Assembly: GCA_947483555.1 (NCBI GenBank)
Contig: CANKMW010000016.1
Span: forward strand, 56,172 to 120,171
Source: Myxococcales bacterium
GTDB taxonomy: Bacteria > Myxococcota_A > Polyangia > Haliangiales > Haliangiaceae
Direction: 5' to 3'
DNA: 64,000 nt
Shown here: one piece after another, positions 28,210 to 39,191 of the stretch
Numbering within the stretch: position 1 is the first letter of the stretch
Layout of the letters: each line of letters opens with the position of its first letter
Made by a program: the position numbers and the translations under genes
The notes under the pieces: model-generated
Databases searched by the model: none
The model's input: the letters and a program-made list of their open reading frames with translations, nothing else
Told to the model about the DNA's origin: nothing

Positions 28210-29370
28210 TCAGACGCCCTTGTACGACAGCAGCGGATGCAGCCTCCGCACGATCCGGGTCAGGTCGCGCTGGGCCCGCATCACGGCGCCGATGTCCTTG
28301 TACGCCGACGGCGCTTCGTCGCGCAGGTGATCGGCCTGCCGGACGTCGAACCACGTGCCGGTCATCTCGTGCTCGAGTTCGCGCGCCGACACCCGGCGCC
28401 GGGCCTCGCCGCGACTCATCGCCCGCCCGGCGCCGTGCGAGCTCGAGCACAGCGAGTCGGGGTGACCGCGGCCGAGCACGTGGAAGCTGGGCGTTCCCAT
28501 CGAGCCCGGGATGAGGCCGGGCTCCCCGTCCCGGGCCGAGATGGCGCCCTTGCGGTGGACCCACAGCAGCCGGCCATCGTGAACTTCGCGTTCGATGTAG
28601 TTGTGGTGGCAGGCGACGTAGCTGGCGGCCTCGGGCTCGACGGCGAGCGCCGACGCCACGACCTCGGCGGCGCGGGTCACCATCTGCCCTCGGTTGGCCT
28701 CGGCGTAGGCCAGCGCCCACGCCAGATCGGCCAGGTAGGCGGCGCCGGCCGGGCTGTCGGCGGCGACCGCCGGCATGCCCCGCGCCGGCGTGGCGAGGGC
28801 CCCGAGGTGATGTTGCAGGATGGCCTGCCCCATGCCGCGCGAGCCGCTGTGGAGCATCAGCCACAGCGCCCCCGCGTCGTCTCGCTGCAGCTCGACGAAG
28901 TGGTTGCCGCCACCCAGGGTGCCCAGCTGCACGCAGCCATCGCGCCGCTTGCGAGTCTCGAGCGAGCTCGCGCTGAGCGGGCGCTCGCGCAGGGTCGGCG
29001 GCAGACGCTCGAGCCGGGCCGGGCCGGGGTGCTTGGTGGCCGGGATCGCCCGGTACAGCCCGCGGAAGATCGCCGCCGCCGCCGCGCGCGGGACCGGGCC
29101 GGCCGCCGGCCCATCGGCGCCGGCCGGGTCACGGAACCGGATCGCGGCCATGCCGCAGCCGATGTCGCCGCCGATCGCACCCGGGTACAGGAGCTGCTCG
29201 GTCGCCAGCACCGTACCGACGCAGACGTCGGTCCCGAGGTGGACGTCGGGCATCACCGCGACGTGGCGGACGTCGGCGGTGCGACGAAGGCGTTGCAAGC
29301 TGGCCTCGACGTCGGCGGGCAGCGCGGTCGCGAGCCAGCGGTGTTCGGTCGCCGGGGTGGTCATGGTCAT
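28210..29370 (-). CDS. rtcB: RtcB-family RNA ligase
   Basis: 386 residues. Joins RNA ends bearing 2',3'-cyclic phosphate or 3'-phosphate to 5'-OH, using GTP and Mn2+. Motifs in order: MPDVHLGTDVCVGTV, GDIGCGM at 68-74 (metal ligands D69, C72), GGGNHFVE at 153-160, HSGSRG at 174-179, HRKGA, IPGSMGT, then CSSSHGAGRAMSR whose His is the guanylated residue, and AYKDI with a KGV C-terminus. All catalytic positions appear intact. Three bases separate it from the upstream RbfA-like gene. No archease gene is visible. Confidence 0.93.
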   Translation of the reverse strand: MTMTTPATEHRWLATALPADVEASLQRLRRTADVRHVAVMPDVHLGTDVCVGTVLATEQLLYPGAIGGDIGCGMAAIRFRDPAGADGPAAGPVPRAAAAAIFRGLYRAIPATKHPGPARLERLPPTLRERPLSASSLETRKRRDGCVQLGTLGGGNHFVELQRDDAGALWLMLHSGSRGMGQAILQHHLGALATPARGMPAVAADSPAGAAYLADLAWALAYAEANRGQMVTRAAEVVASALAVEPEAASYVACHHNYIEREVHDGRLLWVHRKGAISARDGEPGLIPGSMGTPSFHVLGRGHPDSLCSSSHGAGRAMSRGEARRRVSARELEHEMTGTWFDVRQADHLRDEAPSAYKDIGAVMRAQRDLTRIVRRLHPLLSYKGV

Positions 29371-29372
29371 GG

Positions 29373-29858
29373 TCAGGGCTCCTCGGCGGCGCCGACCACG
29401 AAGGCCAGGTCGGGCACGCGCTTGCGGGTGATGCTGGCGGCGACCTCGGACCGCAGGTGGCCCTTGAGGCGACGCAGCCGCTCGCTCAGATCGTCGGCGG
29501 TGATCGCCGACGCCGGGCTCGGCGGACAGATCGTGATCAGCAGTCGGGAGGCATCCGGCGCGGGCACGACCGCGATCACCACGAGCTGCGACAGGACGGG
29601 ATCGTCGAGCTCGGCCAGGGCCGAGCCCACGATCTCCGCGATCTGGGCGCAGAGCTGCTGATCCTTGTGGGGCGTGTCGCGTCGCGGCTCGCGGCGGCGG
29701 AAGAACACGCTGTCGTCGAGCTCCGGCGTCGGGTCGGTCGGGTCGGTCGGGTCGGTCGGGTCGGTCGGATCGGTCGGGTCGGTCGGGTCGGTCGGGTCGG
29801 AATCAGTGGATCGCTCGGCGACCGGCCAGCGCCGGTGCCGCTTCTTCGATGAGGTCAT
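29373..29858 (-). CDS. RbfA-like domain protein with DPT repeat
   Basis: 161 residues from ATG 29858 (GGAG upstream); a longer start at 29882 exists. Residues about 21-45 are a DPT repeat. Residues about 65-156 follow ribosome-binding factor A: QQLCAQIAEIVGSALAELDDP, then VVPAPDASRLLITI and the diagnostic LKGHLRSEVAASITRKRVPDLAFV. RbfA helps mature the 16S rRNA 5' end. This copy is fused to an unusual N-terminus and co-transcribed with rtcB. The housekeeping rbfA is presumably elsewhere. Confidence 0.75.
   Translation of the reverse strand: MTSSKKRHRRWPVAERSTDSDPTDPTDPTDPTDPTDPTDPTDPTPELDDSVFFRRREPRRDTPHKDQQLCAQIAEIVGSALAELDDPVLSQLVVIAVVPAPDASRLLITICPPSPASAITADDLSERLRRLKGHLRSEVAASITRKRVPDLAFVVGAAEEP
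29730..29800 (-). repeat. 9-base DPT coding repeat
   Basis: About eight copies of GGGTCGGTC (reads GACCGACCC on the coding strand) encode the Asp-Pro-Thr repeat near the N-terminus of the RbfA-like protein. One unit differs by a single base. Confidence 0.9.
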
Positions 29859-30018
29859 CTTCACTCCGCGGCGAGCGCGCATGGCGCGGCCCGCCGCATC
29901 ACGTGGTGCGTGAGACGGTGAGAGCCTGATCGACCGCGACCAACGACGACCCGCGACCGGCGATGCGCGAACGCAACCGGGACGGCCGAGGATCTTGGAT
30001 CGGCGACGAGCGTCGACG

Positions 30019-30075
30019 CTAGCCGAGGACGGAAGTCAGGCTCGACGACGTGACGATGACTTGAATGAGCTGCAC
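30019..30075 (-). CDS. 18-codon leader ORF or small protein
   Basis: Starts at GTG 30075 and ends at TAG (30019-30021); it would make the 18-residue peptide MQLIQVIVTSSSLTSVLG. It is too short for ordinary gene finding, but AAGGAGG (30081-30087) sits 5 bases ahead of the GTG, a full-strength ribosome-binding site, and a good promoter lies about 50 bases further upstream. The downstream 160 bases lead to the RbfA-like/rtcB genes, so it may be a leader peptide, an attenuator-type ORF or a membrane peptide (residues 2-17 are hydrophobic to neutral). Not confirmed by homology. Confidence 0.5.
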   Translation of the reverse strand: MQLIQVIVTSSSLTSVLG

Positions 30076-30124
30076 GGTGGCCTCCTTCCCGCGCGACGAC
30101 GCAAGGTGTCGCGGTGTGGCGCAA

Positions 30125-30153
30125 CGTATAGAGGTTGCGATCCTCGCCGTCAA
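30125..30153 (-). promoter_or_regulatory. Sigma-70-type promoter for leader ORF and rtcB genes
   Basis: On the minus strand: -35 TTGACG (30153-30148), 17-base spacer, -10 TATACG (30130-30125). Predicted transcript start near 30118, giving about 30 bases before the AAGGAGG of the leader ORF. It is among the best promoter matches I saw in this window. Confidence 0.6.
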
Positions 30154-30175
30154 GCTCAACCCGGACGACGGGCGA

Positions 30176-30598
30176 TCACCGCGCGCGCTTGCCCCGCCCA
30201 CGGCGCACGACCTCGACCGCCACCGGCGCGACGCCCTCGTCGACGATGCCGAGGCGCTCGGCGGCCGCCTCGCTGACGTCGATGATGCGCTTCTTGCTGC
30301 CGAACGGACCGCGGTCGTTGATGCGCACGGTCACGGCCCGGCGCGTGCGGCGGTGCGTGACCGTCACGATGGTCCCGAACGGCAGCGTGCGGTGGGCCGC
30401 GGTCATGGCGCGCTTGTCGTAGCGCTCGCCCGACGCGGTCATGGTGCCGGTGGCGTACCAGGTCGCGAGTCCGAGCTGGACCGCGCCAGCGCCGGGCCGA
30501 GTGCCCGACGACGTCGTCGGCTTGACCGCTCGCGACGACGTGCACGCCGCCGCGCCGATCACGAACGCCGCGGCGAGCACCAGCGCCCGCCCGGGCAT
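30176..30598 (-). CDS. rlpA: RlpA-like lipoprotein (septal lytic transglycosylase family)
   Basis: 140 residues from ATG 30598 (longer frame upstream lacks a signal). Lipobox GAAAC (Cys 19). The double-psi beta-barrel segment is clear: GLATWYATGTMTASGERYD, AHRTLPFGTIVTVTH, VRINDRGPF and IIDVSEAAAERLG, including the Asp residue seen in the active site of RlpA. Acts on glycan strands at the septum or cell wall; outer-membrane anchored. A SPOR domain is absent, so it is shorter than E. coli RlpA. Start overlaps the previous stop by one base. Confidence 0.85.
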   Translation of the reverse strand: MPGRALVLAAAFVIGAAACTSSRAVKPTTSSGTRPGAGAVQLGLATWYATGTMTASGERYDKRAMTAAHRTLPFGTIVTVTHRRTRRAVTVRINDRGPFGSKKRIIDVSEAAAERLGIVDEGVAPVAVEVVRRGRGKRAR

Positions 30599-31359
30599 CA
30601 GCGCAGGCCCCGCCACATGCGCGCGAAGTCGGCGCCGAGCTCGGCGGGCACCAGGCCGTCGAGGTCGAGCCGGGCGCACAGGATCGCGGTGCCCGACCAC
30701 CCGGCCAGTCGAAACCAGCGCGTCGGCCACGGCAGCGGGCGTGGATCGTGCTCGAACATCTCGACCGCAGCACCCGCCGGCGCGTCGTCGTGAGGGTGGC
30801 GCGCGGCCCGGACGCCGACGCGTTCGAAGCCCTTGCGGTCGGTGTCCTCGAGAAACTTCAGGTACTCGGGCATGGTCGGCGCGCGCTTCTCGAACCCGAA
30901 CATCTGCACGCTCACCAGCCCGCCGCCCGGGACCTCCCAGGTCGCGCCGCGCTGCTCGCCCGGATCGAAACGCCAGTGTCCGGGGGCGCCGATGCGGAGG
31001 CCACCGAAGCGCTGCTCGACCCAGGCTCCCGACCAGCTGTTGCCGCGATCCCAGCGCGCCGAGGCCGCGAACGCATCGCGCGCCTCCGCGCGCCGCGCTT
31101 GCAGGAGGTCCGACGACTCGAGGCGCACGCCGGCGGCGCGCAGCGCCGGGTCGGACGCCATGCCGGCGATCAGCTCGGCGGCCGTCACCGGTGTCCGCTT
31201 CCCGGACGCGGTCGGCGGTGACATCGGTGGCGGCGGCGCGTTGGGCAGCGCCGGTTTAGGCGTCACCACCGGTCCCGGTGGCGGGGTGGTCAGAAACCGC
31301 GGCTCGCCGTCGCCACCGCCGTCGCTGCTGCCGCCGCCGCCATTGCTGCCATTGCTCAT
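30598..31359 (-). CDS. Hypothetical protein between the multihaem and rlpA genes
   Basis: 253 residues from ATG 31359, overlapping the upstream TGA by 4 bases. The first 60 residues are Gly/Ser/Pro-rich (low complexity), followed by a mixed alpha/beta region with many Trp residues. No signal peptide or known motif. Operon position between the cytochrome lipoprotein and RlpA suggests an envelope-related task, but function is unknown. Confidence 0.65.
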   Translation of the reverse strand: MSNGSNGGGGSSDGGGDGEPRFLTTPPPGPVVTPKPALPNAPPPPMSPPTASGKRTPVTAAELIAGMASDPALRAAGVRLESSDLLQARRAEARDAFAASARWDRGNSWSGAWVEQRFGGLRIGAPGHWRFDPGEQRGATWEVPGGGLVSVQMFGFEKRAPTMPEYLKFLEDTDRKGFERVGVRAARHPHDDAPAGAAVEMFEHDPRPLPWPTRWFRLAGWSGTAILCARLDLDGLVPAELGADFARMWRGLR

Positions 31360-33047
31360 TTCGGGCACCCGCTTCCGATCGCCTTGCCGGCCTTGGCCAG
31401 GCCGGCGGCCCGCAGCTCGTGTCCGCTGGCGCCGCTGCCGAGCAGCGCCCGGGCCTGCTCGCCGTGACCCGGGCCGATCAGATCGCGCAGGTACGCCGTG
31501 CGATCGAAGGTGTCGGAGTGCTCGGGGGTGTGGCACCGCGTCGCGCACAGCTCCACGGCCGGCGCCAGGCGGATGGTCCGCTTCAGATCGGCCTCGTCGG
31601 CGTCGACGTGCAGCGACCCCGGGCCGTGACAGGTCTCGCACTGCACGTCGCGGAGCGCCTGGTTGGCCGCCATGGTGGCGCCCCCGGGGTCGGCCCAGCC
31701 GGTGGTGTGGCACGCGATGCAGTCGTAGTCGAACGGCTTGCCGACCTGCTCGAGCGTCTCCCAGGCTCGGGCGTGTCGGGTGGTGTTCCAGAACGCCACC
31801 GCCTCGGCGTGGCAGTCCACGCAGGCCTCGACGCCGACGTAGGTCGCGACGCCCGGCGCCACCGGCGGCGGCGGCTTCGCGCTCGCGGCGGCGACGTTGG
31901 CGCTGCCCGCGGCGCGCGCGTAGCCCTGCTTGGCGGTGACCACCTCACCGTCGCATGCCAGCGCGCGCGAGATGCGCACCTGCGCGAGCTGGAACCAGCT
32001 GCCCCGGGCCGGGATGCGCAGCGGCGTCGTCATCAGCTCGTCGCGCTCGGCGGCCAGGCGGCCTCGCTCGGCGGTGTGGCCGGCGACGAACGCCGGATCG
32101 GCGCCGGGGTCGTTCGCGAACCGCGCCAGCTCGACGTCGAGCAGCGTCAGCTTGTCGTCGAGCTCGGCGCGCCGGCCGGCCGCCGCGGCATCACCGATCG
32201 CATCGATCAGCGCGCCCCCGCCGGCGCGCAGCGTGATCTCGAAGCGACTCACGACCTGGCCGCGGTTGGACGGAAACACCATCCAGGTGTCGCCGACCTG
32301 TTCGGCGCGCGCGCGCACGTCCTTGGGCTCGGGCGCCTGCGCGCCCAGGCCGACCACCATCACGTCGATGCCCGGGGTGGACCGCACCAGCTGCACCGCG
32401 TCCTTGCGCGGCATCGTGGCCACGCCGATCACGCGCGACGCACCCCGGCGGCGGAGCTCGGCGATCGCGGACCTCGCCGCCGCCGCCGGCTCGCCGGCGC
32501 CGAGCGTGGGCACCTGCGCGGGATCGACGACGCCGAAGACCCCGATGGTCTCGCCGCCGACCTTGATCACGCGGGGCGGATCGATGGGGACCGCGCCGGC
32601 CGGGACGTTGGCCGCCTGCCGCGGCAACCGCACGCCGCTCGGCCCGGCCGCGAGGTCGAGCGGTCCCAGCCCGAGCGCCGCAACCGCGAGCTCGTCCTGG
32701 TAGACCCGGGCCAGCAGGTCGGCCTTGAGCTCCTCCTGGGCCCGCAGGTGCGCGGGCAGCGGCGCCTGGGTGTAGAGCAGCGAGCCGGCATCGACCACCA
32801 CCACCGGGCCCCGGCCGCGGGCCTCGGTCACCAGCTGGGCGGTGCGCGCCAGATCCCCCAGCGGATCCGTGGTGCACCCGCAGGGCTCGATCTGGCCCCG
32901 CATCTCGGCCAGCGCGAACAACGTGAACGTGGTTCCGGACGCCGTGGTCGTGCCGGTCTTGCCGTTGCCGGGGCACGCGGCCAGGCCGAACACCGACGCC
33001 AGAGCGACGACCGATGCCAGACCGCATCCCACGACGCAAGCTCGCAT
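31356..33047 (-). CDS. Multihaem cytochrome lipoprotein with UshA-like N-terminal domain
   Basis: 563 residues from ATG 33047 (MRACVVGCG...; an in-frame ATG lies at 33065). Lipobox GLAAC near residue 25. The N-terminal part (about 40-230) resembles metallophosphatase/5'-nucleotidase-like domains linked to cytochrome c554 modules: GQIEPCGCTTDPLGDLARTAQLV and VGLGAQAPEPKDV. The C-terminal third has three CxxCH haem sites (CVDCH, CIACH, CETCH) and one CxxxCH (CATRCH). An electron-transfer role at the outer or periplasmic side is likely. First in an overlapped three-gene unit ending in rlpA. Confidence 0.8.
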   Translation of the reverse strand: MRACVVGCGLASVVALASVFGLAACPGNGKTGTTTASGTTFTLFALAEMRGQIEPCGCTTDPLGDLARTAQLVTEARGRGPVVVVDAGSLLYTQAPLPAHLRAQEELKADLLARVYQDELAVAALGLGPLDLAAGPSGVRLPRQAANVPAGAVPIDPPRVIKVGGETIGVFGVVDPAQVPTLGAGEPAAAARSAIAELRRRGASRVIGVATMPRKDAVQLVRSTPGIDVMVVGLGAQAPEPKDVRARAEQVGDTWMVFPSNRGQVVSRFEITLRAGGGALIDAIGDAAAAGRRAELDDKLTLLDVELARFANDPGADPAFVAGHTAERGRLAAERDELMTTPLRIPARGSWFQLAQVRISRALACDGEVVTAKQGYARAAGSANVAAASAKPPPPVAPGVATYVGVEACVDCHAEAVAFWNTTRHARAWETLEQVGKPFDYDCIACHTTGWADPGGATMAANQALRDVQCETCHGPGSLHVDADEADLKRTIRLAPAVELCATRCHTPEHSDTFDRTAYLRDLIGPGHGEQARALLGSGASGHELRAAGLAKAGKAIGSGCPK

Positions 33048-33067
33048 GCCGACTGCGTATACCACGC

Positions 33068-33096
33068 TTGACTCCCCCGGTACCCGCCTGTAGATT
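33068..33096 (+). promoter_or_regulatory. Promoter of the rpsP operon
   Basis: -35 TTGACT (33068-33073), 17-base spacer, -10 TAGATT (33091-33096). Predicted start near 33103, about 30 bases before rpsP. Confidence 0.55.
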
Positions 33097-33135
33097 CCGC
33101 CGCTCTCAACGAGCCAACGTCACGTCGAGGCATCC

Positions 33136-33383
33136 ATGGTCGTCATCCGTCTCTCTCGTCAAGGCGCCAAGAAGCGTCCCTTCTACCGTATCGTCGCCGC
33201 CGACAAGCGCCGTCCGCGTGACGGCCGCTTCATCGATCTGATCGGCACCTACGACCCGCGCACCAAGGCGTTCAAGCTCGATGCCGACCGCTACGCCCAC
33301 TGGGTGAAGCAGGGCGCGCAGCCGTCGGCGACCTTGCACAGCCTGATCCTGCGCACCAAGCGCCAGGCCGCCAAGGCTGCTGC

Positions 33384-33387
<4 letters not shown>
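33136..33387 (+). CDS. rpsP: 30S ribosomal protein S16
   Basis: 83 residues, usual length. [23 protein letters not shown] and [12 protein letters not shown] are the S16 signatures. A structural part of the small ribosomal subunit, needed for assembly. First gene of the rpsP-khpA-rimM-trmD-rplS series; the khpA start overlaps its stop. Confidence 0.97.
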
Positions 33388-33668
<281 letters not shown>

Positions 33669-33684
33669 GAGCGCGAGGCCCGCC

Positions 33685-34226
33685 GTGCAGGGTCCATCGG
33701 TTCCCTCCGGCCCATCCGACCCCGCGGTCCCGATGGCGCGGGTCGAGGTTGGCGTGGTCGCCAAGGCGCACGGCGTCCGCGGCGAGGTGGTCGTGGTCTC
33801 GCACGATCCAGCGTCGACGGCGCTCGACGGCGTGGCGGTGGTCTACGTCGGCGGCACCCGCCACGACGTCACCCGCGCTCGCCCGATCAACGGCGCCTAC
33901 TTGCTGCAGCTGGCGGCGGTGACCGATCGCGACGTCGCCGGCCGGTTGCGCGGTGCGATCGTGGAGGTCGACCGCGATCAGCTCGACCTCGACGACGACG
34001 AGGTCCTGCTCGTGGATCTGGTCGGTTGCCGGTGCGCGCTGGTCGACGGCACACCGTGGGGCGAGATCGTCGCCGTCGAGCTCGGTGCCCAGGACCGCCT
34101 GATCATTCACCACGGCGGCGTCGAGCGTCAGCTGCCGGTGGTCGACGCCTTCATCGCCGGCATCGACATGGAAGCGCGCGTCGTCACGGTGACGCCGCCC
34201 GACGGGCTGCCCGAGGATCCGGTGCC

Positions 34227-34230
<4 letters not shown>
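33685..34230 (+). CDS. rimM: Ribosome maturation factor RimM
   Basis: 181 residues from GTG 33685; an ATG at 33733 would start exactly at MARVEVGVVAKAHGVRGE, where the family begins, and may be the true start. The RimM N-terminal barrel and the PRC-type C-terminal region (LPVVDAFIAGIDMEARVVTV) are both there. Needed for 30S head maturation with S19. Its TGA overlaps the trmD GTG. Confidence 0.92.
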
Positions 34231-35543
<1,313 letters not shown>

Positions 35544-35642
35544 CGCCAACAGGGGTTTCTGGCAGAAACACGCGTCCACGCATCGTATTTTGTACCTTCC
35601 GTTCGAGGCCTGATGGGCCACGCAGAAGGGCCCGAGGCAGCC

Positions 35643-36143
35643 ATGAGCGCGCAACGAATCCTCGACAGCATCGAAAAGCAGAACCGCCGGCAGGTCGCAC
35701 TGCCCGAGTTCCGCCCCGGCGACTCGGTCAAGGTCTGGGCGAAGATCCGCGAGGGTGAGAAGACCCGCCTGCAGGCGTTCGAGGGCGTGTGTATCCGCCG
35801 TTCGAGCAAGGGCTCGCGCTCCACGTTCACGATCCGCAAGGTCTCGTACGGCGTCGGCGTCGAGCGAATCTTCCCGGACAACTCGCCCAACATCGACCGC
35901 GTCGAGATTCTCGCCCGCGGCAAGGTCAACCAGGCGCGCCTGTTCTACCTGCGCGATCTGCAGGGCAAGGCCGCCCGCATCAAGGAGCGCGGCCCGAGCG
36001 TCGTGGTCGCATCCGCCGATGCCTCCGACGATGGTGCGGCGGCGGTGTCCGACGTTCCCAAGCAGAAGTTCACGGGTCGCGGCAAGCGGAAGAAGAAGCG
36101 GGAAGGCGCCGTGGCCGCGGTCGGCACGAGCGCGGCCGAGTAG
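35643..36143 (+). CDS. rplS: 50S ribosomal protein L19 with long C-terminal extension
   Basis: 166 residues from ATG 35643. The core (about 1-115) has RPGDSVKVWAKIREGEK, GVCIRRSSKGSRSTFTIRKVSYGVGVER and KVNQARLFYLRD, the L19 signatures. A tail of about 50 residues (PKQKFTGRGKRKKKREG) exceeds the usual length of 115-120 and is highly basic. Structural ribosomal subunit protein at the 30S-50S interface. Confidence 0.95.
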   Translation: MSAQRILDSIEKQNRRQVALPEFRPGDSVKVWAKIREGEKTRLQAFEGVCIRRSSKGSRSTFTIRKVSYGVGVERIFPDNSPNIDRVEILARGKVNQARLFYLRDLQGKAARIKERGPSVVVASADASDDGAAAVSDVPKQKFTGRGKRKKKREGAVAAVGTSAAE

Positions 36144-36197
36144 CTTCGCTCACGGGCGGCCGAGTCGTTCGTCACGACCGGGGAGGAGGGCAGGGCG

Positions 36198-36554
36198 GTG
36201 GGAACAGACAGACGCGCATCAGGTGCGCGCGGCGAGGACCGCGCCACGGCGGCGCTGTGTGCGCGCGGCTATCGTATCGTCGAGCGCAATTTTCGCTGCA
36301 AGCAAGGCGAGCTCGACGCCGTGGCGCTCGATGGCGACACGCTGGTGTTCATCGAGGTGCGCACGCGCGCCGATGCTCGCTTCGGCGGCGGCCTGGCCGC
36401 GGTCGGGGTCGGCAAGCAACGCCAGGTGGCGCGGGTCGCCGCGGTCTACCTCGCGACGCGGCGGCCGCGCTTTCAGGCCTGCCGCTTCGACGTCGTCGCC
36501 ATCACCGGCAGCGAGCTGGTGATCATCAGGGACGCCTTCCGCATCACCTGGTGA
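36198..36554 (+). CDS. yraN: UPF0102 family protein YraN
   Basis: 118 residues from GTG 36198. The restriction-endonuclease-like fold motif is present: GELDAVALDGDTLVFIEVRTR (D..E-x-R) with RRARGEDRATAAL-type N-terminus. Function is not settled; a neighbour of rplS in many genomes. Ends 10 bases from the convergent lipoprotein gene. Confidence 0.9.
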   Translation: MGTDRRASGARGEDRATAALCARGYRIVERNFRCKQGELDAVALDGDTLVFIEVRTRADARFGGGLAAVGVGKQRQVARVAAVYLATRRPRFQACRFDVVAITGSELVIIRDAFRITW

Positions 36555-36564
36555 CGTCGACGGG

Positions 36565-37095
36565 TCAGGGACAGTTGGGATACTGAGGGTTGCCGGGCCG
36601 GCCAGCGAGGTTGCAGCACGCGTTGGCGGCGTTGCCGGGGTCGCATGCATCCGGGCGGTCGATCGTGCCGTCCTCGGGGACGATCACGTAGTCCTTGCAG
36701 ATGCAGACCTTGTCGCAGCAGAACGGCCCCACCACCAGCGGAACGCCGCAGGTGAAGCCGGTGATGCACGGCGACTCGGGTACCTTGTCGCAATCGCCGT
36801 CGTCCTCGCAGGTCGAGGTACACATGCCACGGTTGGCCGCCAGGGTGCGGAAGCCCTCGGGAGCCACCTTGCCAGCCGTGACCGGGATCTTCAGGCACAG
36901 CTTGCTCTGACAGTCGAGCGATGGAGAGCCCATCACCGCCTCGGTGTTTCCCGGGTTCTCGACGCCGAGGTCGCAGATTCGACCCACCTGGTTGTCGCAC
37001 GCTGCCATCGCGACCAGTGCCGCGACGAGCGCAGCGACGAGTGCAGCGCGGTGTCCCGTCGTGACCAGACCGTGCAAAATTGAGCTGCGAGGCAT
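36565..37095 (-). CDS. Cys-rich lipoprotein
   Basis: 176 residues from ATG 37095 (an ATG at 37104 is in frame). Long signal with VAMAAC lipobox (Cys near 33). The mature part has about 16 Cys in pairs (CQSKLC, CTSTCEDDGDC, CCDKVCIC, CDPG...CC), so disulfides are likely. Function unknown. A promoter fits upstream (37181-37208). Confidence 0.75.
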   Translation of the reverse strand: MPRSSILHGLVTTGHRAALVAALVAALVAMAACDNQVGRICDLGVENPGNTEAVMGSPSLDCQSKLCLKIPVTAGKVAPEGFRTLAANRGMCTSTCEDDGDCDKVPESPCITGFTCGVPLVVGPFCCDKVCICKDYVIVPEDGTIDRPDACDPGNAANACCNLAGRPGNPQYPNCP

Positions 37096-37180
37096 GTGGA
37101 TCATCCGTGGTTAGTCACCGGGCGAAACGCGTCCCGTCACGGGCGCAGGCGGTAAGCCGGCTCCGCGATCGAAGGCCGCG

Positions 37181-37208
37181 ATAATAAAAAGCGGGTCAGC
37201 GAAGTCAA
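37181..37208 (-). promoter_or_regulatory. Promoter for the Cys-rich lipoprotein gene
   Basis: Minus strand: -35 TTGACT (37208-37203), 16-base spacer, -10 TATTAT (37186-37181). Predicted start near 37174, about 80 bases ahead of the ATG. Confidence 0.5.
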
Positions 37209-37378
37209 GGTGATGGCTGGGCAAAAGCCCCTGCGCAGCCCGCCCAGGACCCAAAAGCGACCCGCCGCCTGTCGATCGTCGCACGGGACGGGGGGATCTG
37301 AAATTTGTGCAACCGCGGGTCGAGGCGCGTGTCGGGACTTCGATGGAGGTAACGCGCAGTCATGTACGCATGGGCGCC

Positions 37379-37408
37379 TTGACAACCGCGCGTAGCCACG
37401 CCGATTAT
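37379..37408 (+). promoter_or_regulatory. Promoter for the TPR cluster
   Basis: -35 TTGACA (37379-37384) with an 18-base spacer and -10 GATTAT (37403-37408). Predicted transcript start near 37415, about 120 bases upstream of the first TPR gene. Confidence 0.5.
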
Positions 37409-37536
37409 TCCGCCGCCTATGAGGCCCGCGACACACCTCACGTTTCTACGCGAACGTGTGGGGTGGAAGCCCGGTGGACGGTGATGGTGGTGGGGGGGCT
37501 GCTGCGGGGCGTTCCGAAAGCTCCCGGAGGAACCTG

Positions 37537-39156
<1,620 letters not shown>

Positions 39157-39191
39157 CCGCTGACCGAACGCGAACGGCGAGAGGAAACCCG

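Larger units (their letters stand above)
29859..30175. other. Upstream region of the RbfA-like/rtcB genes
   Basis: Apart from the leader ORF and the promoter listed separately, the 160 bases between the leader stop and the RbfA-like start hold no gene I can support. No RtcR/sigma-54 type -24/-12 element was recognised here. Confidence 0.6.
37105..37536. other. Divergent regulatory region before the gliding-type cluster
   Basis: A gene-free stretch of about 430 bases separating the Cys-rich lipoprotein (minus) from the TPR cluster (plus). It holds two promoter candidates listed separately and an AT-rich patch at 37179-37191. I see no other conserved element. Confidence 0.7.

Noticed and set aside
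29861..30124. 87-codon minus ORF overlapping the leader region
   Set aside because: Arg/His-rich, no SD, and it overlaps the better-supported 18-codon ORF and RbfA-like start.
29859..30175. RtcR/sigma-54-type control of rtcB
   Set aside because: I looked for GG-N10-GC promoter elements and an RtcR gene; none are visible, and a sigma-70-type promoter fits.
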